Counted from the first letter of the stretch, positions 34,528 to 43,563 are shown. The stretch: 64,000 bases of DNA from Sphingomonas sp. AX6 (GCF_902506605.1 NZ_LR733979.1:1623712-1687711), one strand, 5' to 3'. The notes: generated by a model not told the origin, from the letters alone. Program-made: numbers and translations.

Positions 34528-34884
34528 ATGACAGGCCTGGATCACGGCGATAGCCCCGTCTATCTCAAATTGCGCGGCACGATTGCCGCCGCAATCCTGC
34601 GCGGCGAATTTCGGGCGGGCGACCAGTTGCCTTCGGTTCGTGCACTCGCCGCCGAACACGGTGCCAACCCGCTTACGGTGGCCAAAGCCTATCAAAGCTT
34701 TCAGGACGATGGCTATGTCGAAGTGCGCCGCGGCGTCGGCATGTTCGTGCTGGACGGCGCCGTCGAAAGACTCCGCACCGCAGAACGTGACCGGTTCCTG
34801 ACCAGCCAATGGCCCCGCATCCGCGCCCAGATCGACCTGCTCGATCTCGACGCCGCGACGTTGCTGGACCGCGAGACTGCTTGA
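34528..34884 (+). CDS. GntR family transcriptional regulator, YtrA type
   Basis: The 118-residue protein has an N-terminal winged helix-turn-helix: YLKLRGTIAAAILRGEFRAG, QLPSVRALAAEHGANPLTVA and VEVRRGVGMFVLD. The C-terminal part is only a short helical region, as in the YtrA subfamily, so it probably lacks a large ligand domain. YtrA regulators often control their own operon and ABC transporters. No linked transporter is seen; the nitroreductase upstream is the nearest possible partner. Confidence 0.9.
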   Translation: MTGLDHGDSPVYLKLRGTIAAAILRGEFRAGDQLPSVRALAAEHGANPLTVAKAYQSFQDDGYVEVRRGVGMFVLDGAVERLRTAERDRFLTSQWPRIRAQIDLLDLDAATLLDRETA

Positions 34885-34907
34885 TCGGCTCGGTTGTGCG
34901 CGCCGTC

Positions 34908-34925
34908 ATTTGCGCGAACGCAAAT
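34908..34925. other. Perfect 7-bp hairpin after the GntR gene
   Basis: ATTTGCG and CGCAAAT pair around CGAA, 23 bp after the stop. No T-run follows. It may be a weak terminator or an operator-like dyad. Confidence 0.35.
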
Positions 34926-35066
34926 CCTACATCTGGTCGCCTCGCTACTCACGACCCCGACGCCGTTAACTTCGTTTCCGATTCGTTTCGTCGCATTTTT
35001 CGACTCGTCGATGGAACCGAACGACTCGTCGTGCTATTAATTGCGGTGTCGAAAGGGAGAAACACG

Positions 35067-35300
35067 ATGGCTTCGACCAGGCCACCATTTGCGATCGGAC
35101 GCTCCGGCTATCGGATCGCCTATTACGCGCATGAGATCAATCACTGCCCCGGTTGTGGAAAGTCGCACTGGCTGATGGGTCGGATGACGGCAGAGTGCGC
35201 CTATTGCTCGACGGCGCTGCCCCTCAACGAAGGCGCAATGGTCGGCAATGGCCTGTTCCGCGGCAAGACGGGCAAGATTCCCGCGCCGCTGGCGGCCTGA
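35067..35300 (+). CDS. Small zinc-ribbon-like protein
   Basis: The 77-residue protein has two Cys pairs, HCPGCGKSHW and ECAYCSTAL, about 20 residues apart, matching a zinc ribbon. AAAGGGAGAAAC precedes ATG 35067. The rest (GNGLFRGKTGKIPAPLAA) is short and polar. It could bind nucleic acid or a protein partner. A weakly AT-rich promoter-like segment lies in the 180-bp leader. Family not recognised. Confidence 0.75.
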   Translation: MASTRPPFAIGRSGYRIAYYAHEINHCPGCGKSHWLMGRMTAECAYCSTALPLNEGAMVGNGLFRGKTGKIPAPLAA

Positions 35301-35304
35301 TTTC

Positions 35305-35832
35305 TTGGCGGGTCGCACGCGCCTTTTCACGACCAGCCTCGCATTTGTGGGCGCGATGGTGCTCGCCGGTTGCGGGCCAAGCACGCCCCAGGACAATGCG
35401 GGGACGATCGGCAACGACGCGGTCGCGCCCGACGATCTGATGGACAATGCCGCGGCGGGCGCTCCCGCCCCCGGGCCGCTTGCCGCCTATGTCGGTCAAT
35501 ATCCTTTCGATCCGATCGACGGCGTCGCATTCCGCGATCACCCTCTGGTGCGCGCGGCCCTGACACAGGCGGGCGGAGCCGATGCACCGGTAGAACAGAT
35601 TCTTTCCGGCTCTGGCCCTTCCACCCCGATCGAAACTGCCGCCGATGGCCGTATCCTGTCGTGGGGCTGCGAGCAGCATAATTGCGGCCCGCACAACTGG
35701 ACATTGCTGGTCGCCGCGGATGGATCGAACCCGGAGCTTTGCTATCACGACGAGGATGCGACGCCCGCCACCGTTTGGCTGGTGGACGGGCGCCCGACCG
35801 AACGTAGCGAAAATTGCCCGTCGGAGGGGTAA
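35305..35832 (+). CDS. Putative lipoprotein, possibly lysozyme-inhibitor (Ivy)-like
   Basis: Starting at TTG 35305, four bases after the previous stop, the 175-residue product has a lipoprotein signal with lipobox LAGC near residue 23. The mature C-terminal half contains WGCEQHNCGPHNWTLLV, a short Cys-x4-Cys loop, then ELCYHDEDATPATVWLVDG and ENCPSEG. Ivy lysozyme inhibitors use a CKPHDC loop to plug lysozyme, and the CEQHNC here is a possible counterpart. This resemblance is by eye only. Alternatively it is an unrelated periplasmic lipoprotein. Confidence 0.7.
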   Translation: MAGRTRLFTTSLAFVGAMVLAGCGPSTPQDNAGTIGNDAVAPDDLMDNAAAGAPAPGPLAAYVGQYPFDPIDGVAFRDHPLVRAALTQAGGADAPVEQILSGSGPSTPIETAADGRILSWGCEQHNCGPHNWTLLVAADGSNPELCYHDEDATPATVWLVDGRPTERSENCPSEG

Positions 35833-35867
35833 GCGATCCCCTCGAAGCAATTGTAATTCCCTTACCC

Positions 35868-35949
35868 CCGTTCGTGCTGAGCTTGTCGAAGCACTGTCCT
35901 TTTCTTCGTGCCAAGAAGAACAGTGCTTCGACAAGCTCAGCACGAACGG
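35868..35949. repeat. R6 palindromic intergenic element, copy 1
   Basis: CCGTTCGTGCTGAGCTTGTC plus GAAGCACTGTCC pairs with the inverted GTGCTTCGACAAGCTCAGCA plus CGAACGG around a short spacer containing a small inner hairpin (TTCTTCGTGCCAAGAAGAA). The second copy is at 45612-45692. Confidence 0.92.
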
Positions 35950-35969
35950 AAAAATAAAGGTTGCCTACC

Positions 35970-37694
35970 TTAAGACGAGAACGCCTCCGCCGACATCTCG
36001 TACAGCACCCCCGCCGACGCGGTCGCCGCAGCCTCAAGCCCCAGCGCTTCGGGAACGATCTGGTCGAGGTAGAAGCGCGCGGTCGCTCGCTTCGCCGTCA
36101 CGAATTGCGGATCGCCTTCGAACCCGTCGAGCGCCGCCAGTTCCTTTTCCATCAGCCAGCCACAGGTCGCGATCGCGGCCATCGTCAGGAAGGGATAGCT
36201 CGCCGCCAACCGGTCGTCGGTGTCCTTGGTCATCATGTCGCGCCCGATGCGAAGCACGCGTTGCGCGACATCGCTCAGCGCGGGATGCCTGGCGTCTGCC
36301 GCCACGTTCGCGAAAAAGCGTTCGAACACCCCGCCATTGTCGAGGCCCAGCTTGCGCCCGACCAGATCGGCGGCCTGAATGCCGTTGGTGCCTTCGTAGA
36401 TCGGCGTGATCCGCGCATCGCGGAAATGCTGGGCCGCGCCGGTTTCCTCGATATAGCCCATACCGCCATGCACCTGGATACCGAGCGATGACACTTCGCA
36501 GCCGATATCGGTGCCATGCGCCTTGGCCAGCGGGGTCACCAGATCGACCCGCCAACGTGCTTCCTGATCGCCCAGCGTCGCGCGATCGACCTGTCCCGCC
36601 GCGTAATAGACCAATGCGCGTGCTGCCTGCGTCTGCGCCTTCATCCGCATCAGCATCCGCCGCACATCGGGATGTTCGATGATCGCAACGCTTTCGCGGC
36701 TCGACGATCCCGCGCGCGCCGACTGCACCCGGTCGCGGGCATAGGCGACGGCACGCTGGGTCGCGGCTTCGGCCACCTGCACGCCTTGCAGCCCCACATT
36801 CAGCCGCGCATTGTTCATCATCGTGAACATCGCCGCGATCCCGCCGCCTTCCGCGCCGATCAATTGACCGATGCACTCGCCATGATCGCCGAAGCTCAGC
36901 ACGCAAGTCGGCGAGGCGTGGAGCCCCATTTTGTGCTCGATCGACACGACGCGGACATCGTTGAACGCCCCCGGCTCACCGTTTTCGTCGAGGCGATATT
37001 TGGGAACGAGGAACAGGCTCAATCCCTTGGTGCCCGCCGGCGCATCAGGCGTGCGCGCGAGGACCAGGTGGACGATATTGTCGGCCATATCGTGATCGCC
37101 GAACGAGATGAAGATCTTGGTGCCACGGATCGACCAGTCGCCCTCTCCCACCGGCTCCGCCTTGGTCTTGAGCGCGCCGACGTCCGAGCCCGCCTGCGGC
37201 TCGGTCAGGTTCATCGTCCCCGTCCATTCGCCGGTCGCCAGCTTCGGCAGGTACAGCCGCTGCTGTTCTTCGCTGCCATGATGGACCAGCGATTCGATCG
37301 CCCCCACGGTCAGCGTCGGCGCCAGCGCAAAGCCCAGATTGGCAGTCCCCAGCGTATCGAGCACCGCGGTCGACAGCGCGAACGGCATCCCCTGCCCGCC
37401 GAATGCCTCGGGCGAACCGATCGTGCCCCAGCCCCCCTCGACATAGGCCTTGTACGCCGCGACATAGCCGTCGGGCATGACCACGCCGTATTCGGTCCAT
37501 TTCGCCCCAACGGTATCGCCCGCGCGGTCGAGCGGCGCCCATTCCCCGGCCGCGAATTGCCCGACCCCCTCCAGCACCGCGTCCACCACATCCTCGCTCG
37601 CCATCGCAAAACGATCGCTTGCCGCCAGCTCGGGCATCCCGACGATGGTATCGATGACGAACCGCTGTTCAATGTTGATGGGGGTGAAGGGCAT
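35970..37694 (-). CDS. Acyl-CoA dehydrogenase with C-terminal extension
   Basis: The 574-residue flavoenzyme oxidises an acyl-CoA to the trans-2-enoyl-CoA with FAD. Visible segments are GGWGTIGSPEAFGGQGMP near residues 86-103, MNLTEPQAGSDVGALKTKAE near 160, and GIQVHGGMGYIEETGAAQHF near 405. The C-terminal extension after about residue 440 is the type found in long FadE-like and DmdC-type (3-methylmercaptopropionyl-CoA) enzymes. Substrate chain length is not determined. It stands alone as a single gene on the minus strand. Confidence 0.9.
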   Translation of the reverse strand: MPFTPINIEQRFVIDTIVGMPELAASDRFAMASEDVVDAVLEGVGQFAAGEWAPLDRAGDTVGAKWTEYGVVMPDGYVAAYKAYVEGGWGTIGSPEAFGGQGMPFALSTAVLDTLGTANLGFALAPTLTVGAIESLVHHGSEEQQRLYLPKLATGEWTGTMNLTEPQAGSDVGALKTKAEPVGEGDWSIRGTKIFISFGDHDMADNIVHLVLARTPDAPAGTKGLSLFLVPKYRLDENGEPGAFNDVRVVSIEHKMGLHASPTCVLSFGDHGECIGQLIGAEGGGIAAMFTMMNNARLNVGLQGVQVAEAATQRAVAYARDRVQSARAGSSSRESVAIIEHPDVRRMLMRMKAQTQAARALVYYAAGQVDRATLGDQEARWRVDLVTPLAKAHGTDIGCEVSSLGIQVHGGMGYIEETGAAQHFRDARITPIYEGTNGIQAADLVGRKLGLDNGGVFERFFANVAADARHPALSDVAQRVLRIGRDMMTKDTDDRLAASYPFLTMAAIATCGWLMEKELAALDGFEGDPQFVTAKRATARFYLDQIVPEALGLEAAATASAGVLYEMSAEAFSS

Positions 37695-37744
37695 CTGACG
37701 GTCCTCTCTTGTCGTTCGGTTCGCTGCGCTCTAGCCCCATTTGG

Positions 37745-38695
37745 GTGAGCGATCCAAATCCCCAAACCCCAACCCGCACCTTACCCTACGGCGAGGCCGG
37801 AGTGGCAAACGCCGCTGCGATCATCGCGCGCGGCGGATGCGTCGCGGTGCCGACCGAGACGGTGTACGGACTGGCCGCCGATGCGACGAATGCGCGCGCG
37901 GCTGCGGGCATCTATGCCGCCAAGGGTCGCCCCAGCTTCAACCCGCTGATCGTGCATGTCGCCGAGCTGGCCGCTGCCGAGCGGTTGGCGGTTTTCGACG
38001 ACCGCGCGCGCGCGCTGGCCGGACGATATTGGCCAGGGCCGTTGACGATGGTCCTGCCGCATCGCGAGGGATCGGGCATCGCGAGTCTGGTGACCGCGGG
38101 GCTGTATACGATCGCGATCCGGGTGCCCGCGCACCGCGCGATGCAGTCGCTGCTCGCGGCGACCGGCAAACCGCTGGCCGCGCCGTCCGCCAATGCCAGC
38201 GGCACGATCAGCCCGACGCGCGCGGCGCATGTGCGCGCAAGCCTGGACGGGCGGATCGCCGCGATCCTGGACGATGGGGCCAGCGAGGCGGGGATCGAAT
38301 CGACCATCATCGGCCTTGCCGGACCGGCGCGACTGCTGCGTCCCGGGCCGATTTCGGCGCGTGCGATCGAAGCGGTGCTGGGCGTGGCGCTGGCGGGTCC
38401 GAGCGACGCGATCACCGCACCGGGCCAGCTAGCCGGACATTACGCGCCGAGAAAATCGCTCCGCCTGAATGCGACGTGTGCGGAGCAGGGCGAATGGATG
38501 ATCGGATTTGGCGACATCGCCGGCGACGACACCCTGTCCGCGACAGGCGACAGGATCGAGGCTGCCGCGCGGTTGTTCGACGCGTTGCACCGTGCGGATG
38601 CCAGTGCGGCAGCCTCGATTGCCATCGCCCCCATAACCCCGGACGATATCGGCGCCGCGATCAACGACCGGCTGGCGCGCGCCGCGATACGCTAG
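37745..38695 (+). CDS. tsaC: L-threonylcarbamoyladenylate synthase (Sua5/YrdC type)
   Basis: The enzyme makes threonylcarbamoyl-AMP for the t6A37 modification of tRNAs reading ANN codons. The 316-residue protein has the YrdC domain with AVPTETVYGLAADAT near residues 37-51, KGRPSFNPLIVHV near 61-73 and APSANASGTISPT, and a Sua5 C-terminal domain after a linker with SPGQLAGHYAP-like APGQLAGHYAPRKSL. It begins with GTG 37745; the open frame upstream to 37709 has no homology. It is followed by a terminator hairpin. Confidence 0.93.
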   Translation: MSDPNPQTPTRTLPYGEAGVANAAAIIARGGCVAVPTETVYGLAADATNARAAAGIYAAKGRPSFNPLIVHVAELAAAERLAVFDDRARALAGRYWPGPLTMVLPHREGSGIASLVTAGLYTIAIRVPAHRAMQSLLAATGKPLAAPSANASGTISPTRAAHVRASLDGRIAAILDDGASEAGIESTIIGLAGPARLLRPGPISARAIEAVLGVALAGPSDAITAPGQLAGHYAPRKSLRLNATCAEQGEWMIGFGDIAGDDTLSATGDRIEAAARLFDALHRADASAAASIAIAPITPDDIGAAINDRLARAAIR

Positions 38696-38704
38696 GTCGA
38701 CAAA

Positions 38705-38746
38705 AGAGAGACCGGCCCCCGACCCCCAGGCATCCGGCCTCTCTTT
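38705..38746 (+). terminator. Intrinsic terminator after tsaC
   Basis: AGAGAGACCGG pairs with CCGGCCTCTCT (one mismatch) around an 18-nt loop, followed by TTTCC. It lies 9 bp after the tsaC stop. Confidence 0.6.
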
Positions 38747-38801
38747 CCGTCGAGAAGGGAGTTTCGCGGTGGGGGTGCTTTAAGCGTGGGCGGTGATTCG
38801 C

Positions 38802-38825
38802 GCGATTAGCGATTGGTCTAATCGC
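38802..38825. other. Hairpin sharing its stem with the one after rpsD
   Basis: GCGATTAG and CTAATCGC pair around an 8-nt loop (CGATTGGT), 52 bp after the minus-strand lipoprotein gene at 38878. The stem is identical to part of 31305-31325. Confidence 0.45.
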
Positions 38826-38877
38826 AGTGTCATAGGAGGAAAGCGTGACCTCGGACGGCCACGCCTTCCTTTTTCAG

Positions 38878-39162
38878 TTACTGGGCAGGGGTCATTGATC
38901 CGTTGACCATCGCGTTTTGCTGATCGGGCGTCAGTTCATCGACATCGACGTCCGAATCGTCGATCGCCTCTTCGCGGGCATCGCCCTGATCTTCCACAGC
39001 ATCGGCAGCCGCTTCGCTCATGCCGTTCGCGCGCATCGCGTCGGCCTGGGCATCCGCCTGTTCTTCGGCGCGATCGCCCAGCGAGTCGTCGCCGTCACCA
39101 CCGCACGCAGCGAGCGGCGCTGCGGCCAGAACCAAAAGGACGGGTGCGATGAAGTTGCGCAT
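38878..39162 (-). CDS. Small acidic lipoprotein, unknown function
   Basis: The 94-residue product begins MRNFIAPVLLVLAAAPLAAC, with lipobox LAAC near residues 17-20. The mature part is very acidic (EEQADAQADAMRANGMSEAA, then DSDVDVDELTPDQQNAM). CAGGGAGAATTCC precedes ATG 39162. It is probably a small outer- or inner-membrane lipoprotein exposed to the periplasm. Related short proteins are common in sphingomonads but have no assigned function. Confidence 0.72.
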   Translation of the reverse strand: MRNFIAPVLLVLAAAPLAACGGDGDDSLGDRAEEQADAQADAMRANGMSEAAADAVEDQGDAREEAIDDSDVDVDELTPDQQNAMVNGSMTPAQ

Positions 39163-39244
39163 GGAATTCTCCCTGTTCGTTACCGCCCGCGCACGATCGG
39201 CGGGCCGGTCGCGTTTCAACCGGCGACCGGCCCGCTTGTTCCGT

Positions 39245-39793
39245 TCATGCCATCGTGCCTGCGCTCTTCGCGCGTGCGGCGAAACTTTTGCGCAATTTCT
39301 GGAGCTTGGGCGGAATCACCGACAGGCAATAGGGATTGCGCTGGCCCTCGCCGTCCCAATAATCCTGGTGATAATCTTCCGCCGGATACCAGATATCGGC
39401 ATGTTCGATGGTGGTGACGATCGGGTCCGGCCATGTCCCGGCATTCCGCTCGATCGCGGCGCGCGCTTCGGCTTCCTGCTCGCTCGACGTCGGGAAGATC
39501 GCCGACCGGTATTGCGTACCGACATCCCCGCCCTGGCGGTTGAGCGTCGTCGGATCGTGCGTCGCGAAGAAGATATCGAACAGGTCGCCCAGCGCGAGCT
39601 GTTCGGGGTCGAAGGTCACGCGGATCGCCTCCGCATGGCCGGTATCGCCGCCGCACACCGCCTTATAGGTCGGGTTCTCGACCTGGCCGCCGATATAGAC
39701 GCTTTCCACTTCGGTCACGCCAATCACATCCTTGAACACCGCCTCGGTGCACCAGAAACAGCCCCCCGCCAGCGTAATGGTTTCGCTCACCAT
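39245..39793 (-). CDS. msrA: Peptide methionine-S-sulfoxide reductase MsrA
   Basis: MsrA reduces the S form of methionine sulfoxide in proteins and free methionine. The 182-residue protein has the catalytic motif [12 protein letters not shown] (catalytic C12), [20 protein letters not shown], and [19 protein letters not shown]. The C-terminal [14 protein letters not shown] lacks the two resolving cysteines of some homologues, but C155 (NPYCLSV) may serve. No msrB neighbour is present. Signal peptide is absent, so it acts in the cytoplasm. Confidence 0.94.
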   Translation of the reverse strand: MVSETITLAGGCFWCTEAVFKDVIGVTEVESVYIGGQVENPTYKAVCGGDTGHAEAIRVTFDPEQLALGDLFDIFFATHDPTTLNRQGGDVGTQYRSAIFPTSSEQEAEARAAIERNAGTWPDPIVTTIEHADIWYPAEDYHQDYWDGEGQRNPYCLSVIPPKLQKLRKSFAARAKSAGTMA

Positions 39794-39876
39794 CGCTCAT
39801 TCTCCGTCAAAATCGTTGACGACCTAGATAGGATTGGCATGGCAAAGCACAATCGGACGATCGTGGGAGCAAAAGC

Positions 39877-40869
39877 ATGACCGGCAGCGTGATGGTAACG
39901 GGCGGCGCAGGCTATATCGGCAGCCATGCGGTGCTGGCGCTTCTCGATGCGGGAATCCAAGTGGTGGTGCTCGACAATCTGGTCACCGGCTTCGACTGGG
40001 CGGTTGATTCGCGTGCGACGCTGGTGGTCGCCGATATCGAGGATGATGCGGCGGTCCGCGCGGCAATGCGCGATCACGCGGTATTCGCGGTGATGCATTT
40101 CGCCGGATCGGTGGTGGTGCCGGAGTCGGTGGAAAATCCGCTCAAATATTATCGCAACAACACCGCCGCATCGCGCAGCCTGATCGAAAGCGCAGTCGCC
40201 GAAGGGGTAAAGCATTTCATCTTCTCCTCAACCGCGGCAACTTACGGCATTCCCGAAACCGTCCCGGTGCGCGAGGACTCGCCCAAACAACCGATCAATC
40301 CCTACGGCATGTCGAAGCTGATGACCGAGGCGATGCTCGCAGATGTCGCCGCGGCGCATGCGATCAATTACTGCGCGCTGCGCTATTTCAACGTCGCGGG
40401 GGCCGACCTGCAGGGCCGATCGGGGCAATCCACCGCAGGTGCAACGCACCTGATCAAGGTCGCGGTGGAGGCCGCAACCGGCAAACGCGCCAGCGTATCG
40501 GTATTCGGCACCGACTTCGCGACCCCCGACGGGACCGGTGTGCGCGACTATATCCATGTTACCGATCTGGCGGCGGCGCATGTCGATGCGCTGCAGCTGC
40601 TGATCGACCAGCCGGGTGAGAGCCACACGCTTAATTGCGGTTACGGCAAGGGCTTTTCGGTTCTGGAAGTGCTCGATGCGGTCGATCGGGTGACCAACAT
40701 GACCATCGACCGCCGCATGGAAGGGCGCCGCGCGGGCGACCCCGATGCGTTGGTCGCCGACAACGCCGCGATCCTTGCAGCATTGCCGTGGCGACCCAGA
40801 CACGACGATCTCGACGGCATCGTCCGCGATGCGCTGGCCTGGGAACGAAAACTGGCCGAGCGTGTGTGA
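39877..40869 (+). CDS. galE: UDP-glucose 4-epimerase
   Basis: The 330-residue extended SDR enzyme interconverts UDP-glucose and UDP-galactose for envelope polysaccharides. It has the NAD motif VTGGAGYIGSHAVLAL near residues 8-23, VVVLDNLVTG, MHFAGSVVVPES near 82, and the catalytic SSTAATYG and YGMSK (Tyr-x3-Lys) near 147. Epimerases with other sugar specificity share these motifs, so the substrate is an inference from overall similarity. A dehydrogenase partner is absent. Confidence 0.9.
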   Translation: MTGSVMVTGGAGYIGSHAVLALLDAGIQVVVLDNLVTGFDWAVDSRATLVVADIEDDAAVRAAMRDHAVFAVMHFAGSVVVPESVENPLKYYRNNTAASRSLIESAVAEGVKHFIFSSTAATYGIPETVPVREDSPKQPINPYGMSKLMTEAMLADVAAAHAINYCALRYFNVAGADLQGRSGQSTAGATHLIKVAVEAATGKRASVSVFGTDFATPDGTGVRDYIHVTDLAAAHVDALQLLIDQPGESHTLNCGYGKGFSVLEVLDAVDRVTNMTIDRRMEGRRAGDPDALVADNAAILAALPWRPRHDDLDGIVRDALAWERKLAERV

Positions 40870-40900
40870 ACCAGCGCGCTAACTAACCTAACAAACAAAT

Positions 40901-40980
40901 GCCGTACGCCTGCGAAAGCAGGAGCCCTGGCCACCAGCGTTGCGCCTGCCGCCAAGACTACTGCGTCCGCAGGAGTACGC
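40901..40980. repeat. R2 palindromic intergenic element, copy 2
   Basis: The left arm GTACGCCTGCGAAAGCAGGA and the right arm CTGCGTCCGCAGGAGTACGC are inverted; the spacer has GGCCACCA, which is the inverse of TGGTGGCC in copy 1. It is more diverged than copy 1. It lies between the convergent galE and TonB receptor genes. Confidence 0.75.
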
Positions 40981-40987
40981 CCCCTGT

Positions 40988-43201
40988 TTATAGCTGAAAC
41001 CTGAGCGTTGCGCGGATATCGCGTCCCGCAAGCGGTGCGAAATCCTTGATCTGGCTGGCGTGGCGACGGGCCTCGACATCGAAGATGTTGTTGGCGCTGA
41101 CGATCAACCGCGTCGAATTGCCCGTGCCGAACGGGCTGAACGCGACCGAGGCGTTGACCATCGTATAGCTGTCGGTCGGCAATTCGACCCCGGCCACGCG
41201 GTCCTGTTCGAACACATGTTCGGCCTCCAGCCGCGCGTTGAACATATCGGCCTGCGCCTCGACCCCGCCCAGCACGCGAAGCGGTGGAATGCGCGGTGCG
41301 GGGCCGAAATCGTCGACATCGACCACGACATAATCGACCAGTCCGTCGACATTGAACGCGGTGCCGCCCATCCGCGCGAGCGTAGCCGACGCCTCCACCT
41401 CGAACCCGCGCACGCGCGCGTCGCTTTGCGCATAGGCAAAGACCGGCAGTTCATCGATTTCGTCGTCATTTTCGAACTGGTAAATGTAATTGTCGAACCA
41501 GTTGTAATAGGCCGACGCCGCAATCCGGAAGCCGGGACGGCTCAGGCGGAACGTGCCTTCCACGCCCCAGCTTGCTTCCTTGGCCAGCGTCGGATCGCCG
41601 ATTTCGAAGGCCTGGGTCGCGGCGTGCGGGCCGCCCGAGAATAGCTCCTCCGCCGATGGCGCGCGTTCGGTACGCGACAGGTTCAGCCCAGCGCGCACGC
41701 CGTCACCCAAACCGGTGCTGGCCCCGACCGAGCCCGAAAAGGCGTTGAACGTCCGGTCGATCGCCGGATTGCCGATATCGTCGTCGGCATTGGCCGACAG
41801 GCGGCTATGTTCGTAACGCGCACCCGCTTCGGCCCGGAAGGCACCGAGATCGACCGACTGGAGCGTGAACAGCCCCATCTGTTCGGTCGTCGTCTTGGGC
41901 ATGTATTTTTCTTCGCCGACGATCTCGAAATCGCGGATCACGAACTGGCCGCCCAGCGCCCCGCGCCAGCCGTCGCGGTCCGCCTGGACAAGTTCGAGCC
42001 GTCCTTCATACCCCTGGTTGAAGAAGCTGGTGCCGATCTCGCCATTGTCCTCGAGTTCGTCGTGGCGGTAATCCGCCGCGCCCAGCCGCAAGCGGATACG
42101 GTCTAGGAACCCGCCATTGGTTTCCACTTCGCCGCGAATGTCGAAGCGGGTTTGCTTCACCGCCAGGCGGACGTCCTCATGGGCGTGGCCTTCGTGCTCG
42201 TCATGATCCCCGTGGTCCTCATCCCCGTGCTCCTCGTCGCCATGATCCTCGTGTTCTTCGTGACCATGCGGATCGAACCGGTTGGGAACGCCGTAGTTGC
42301 TTTCGTAGCGGCTGAGCGAGAAGCCCAGATGCCCGCGATCGGTAACCAGCGACAAACCGCCCGCCACTTCCCAGGTTTCGAGCGAGGTGTTGTCGATGCG
42401 ACCGCGTGCATTCGCCTCCTCGGCCAATTCGGCATTGCCGTCTTCCTCGGCGTGATGCAGCGCGTCCTCGCGAATGGCGCGCGAATTGATGAACCCGCCA
42501 GTGCGCAGATCGTCGGCGCGGATATAGCTGCCATCGACATGCGCGACGAACATGCTGCCCAGCGGTACGTCGAGCACACCCGCGACCGACCGCTCCTTCG
42601 CCGCCGTGCCGTACGTGCCCATCACGTCGAGATGGATCGGCTCATCGGGGATGCTGCGCGGAATACGGTCGTCGAGCACATTGACCACGCCGCCAATCGC
42701 CGATGAACCATATAGGAGTGCCGATGGACCACGTAACACCTCGATTCGGTTGGCGGTCAACGGGTTGATCGCGACCGCATGGTCGACCGAACTGGACGAG
42801 GCGTCGATCGAACCGATGCCATCGGTCAACACGCGGATGCGATCGCCCTGAAAACCGCGAAGCACCGGACGCGACGCGCCGGGGCCGAAGCTGGTTGCCG
42901 AGACACCGGGCTGCGACGCCAGCGTGTCACCGATCGACGCGCGCATGTCGCGGTCGAGTTCGATCCCCTGCACCACCGACGTTCCGCCCAGTACGTCGAG
43001 TTCGCTGCGCTGAAAGGGTGCTGCGGTGACGATGATGTCGTTGGGCAGGTCGTGATAGTGATCGGCCTGATGCATCGGTGCGGGTGCCGGCGTCGGCGCC
43101 GCGGTCTGAGCGAATGCGGGCTGGGCCGCTGCAAAGGTCACGGCGCCGGACAGCAACAGTGCGCGGTGGGCAACAAGGCGTGATGACGATGTGAAACGCA
43201 T
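40988..43201 (-). CDS. TonB-dependent receptor, zinc-type (ZnuD-like)
   Basis: The 737-residue outer-membrane protein has a signal peptide (AAQPAFAQ), a plug domain with DIIVTAAPFQRSELDVLGG near residue 54, GVSATSFGPGASRPVLRGFQ and EVLRGPSALLYGSSAIGG, then the beta barrel ending in the aromatic RATLRFQL. Near residues 308-340 there is a His/Glu/Asp-rich loop (HGHEEHEDHGDEEHG and following) of the sort used by ZnuD receptors to capture zinc. TonB transports the metal into the periplasm. A second His patch follows the signal (HQADHYHDL). The 60-bp leader has no clear Zur palindrome. Confidence 0.88.
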   Translation of the reverse strand: MRFTSSSRLVAHRALLLSGAVTFAAAQPAFAQTAAPTPAPAPMHQADHYHDLPNDIIVTAAPFQRSELDVLGGTSVVQGIELDRDMRASIGDTLASQPGVSATSFGPGASRPVLRGFQGDRIRVLTDGIGSIDASSSSVDHAVAINPLTANRIEVLRGPSALLYGSSAIGGVVNVLDDRIPRSIPDEPIHLDVMGTYGTAAKERSVAGVLDVPLGSMFVAHVDGSYIRADDLRTGGFINSRAIREDALHHAEEDGNAELAEEANARGRIDNTSLETWEVAGGLSLVTDRGHLGFSLSRYESNYGVPNRFDPHGHEEHEDHGDEEHGDEDHGDHDEHEGHAHEDVRLAVKQTRFDIRGEVETNGGFLDRIRLRLGAADYRHDELEDNGEIGTSFFNQGYEGRLELVQADRDGWRGALGGQFVIRDFEIVGEEKYMPKTTTEQMGLFTLQSVDLGAFRAEAGARYEHSRLSANADDDIGNPAIDRTFNAFSGSVGASTGLGDGVRAGLNLSRTERAPSAEELFSGGPHAATQAFEIGDPTLAKEASWGVEGTFRLSRPGFRIAASAYYNWFDNYIYQFENDDEIDELPVFAYAQSDARVRGFEVEASATLARMGGTAFNVDGLVDYVVVDVDDFGPAPRIPPLRVLGGVEAQADMFNARLEAEHVFEQDRVAGVELPTDSYTMVNASVAFSPFGTGNSTRLIVSANNIFDVEARRHASQIKDFAPLAGRDIRATLRFQL

Positions 43202-43327
43202 GAACCAATCCCTGGGAAATGTCGGCCTGTAGCCATTCGCGGGACGTTATATAGTCACATGGGATGGATGCAAGGGGGTTTGGCAAGTGTCGGGCTCGGC
43301 CTGTGATTGACGACGTCGCCCAGTTTC

Positions 43328-43393
43328 GTCATCCCAGCGAAAGCTGGGATATCGGGCCGCATTGCGTCGATCGCAGCTTTCGCTGGGATGACG
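43328..43393. repeat. R4-related palindromic element, diverged copy 3
   Basis: CGTCATCCCAGCGAAAGCTG and GCAGCTTTCGCTGGGATGAC form an inverted pair. It differs from R4 by having CAGCGAAAGCTGG in place of CGCGAAGGCGGG. It is in the interval 43202-43563, which holds this and the next repeat and no gene. Confidence 0.85.
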
Positions 43394-43447
43394 TGGTTGG
43401 GATCAGTCACTCGGTCGCGAAAACGCCGGATTTGAGAAGCCCCCACC

Positions 43448-43525
43448 CCGTTTTTTTCGAGCGAAGTCGAGAAACGGGATCCTGGCCTCCACCTCTCGTT
43501 TCTCGACTTCGCTCGAAACGAACGG
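43448..43525. repeat. R7 palindromic intergenic element, copy 1
   Basis: CGTTTTTTTCGAGCGAAGTC plus GAGAAACGGG pairs with the inverted CTCGTTTCTCGACTTCGCTC plus GAAACGAACGG. Copies are at 50600-50730 (interrupted) and 62474-62553. Confidence 0.9.
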
Positions 43526-43563
43526 ATGGGGTGATGGCGGCGGAACACGCCCGCGCGGGACCG

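Noticed and set aside
43202..43263. Zur operator before the TonB receptor
   Set aside because: CGTTATATAGTCAC is AT-rich but not a convincing Zur palindrome.
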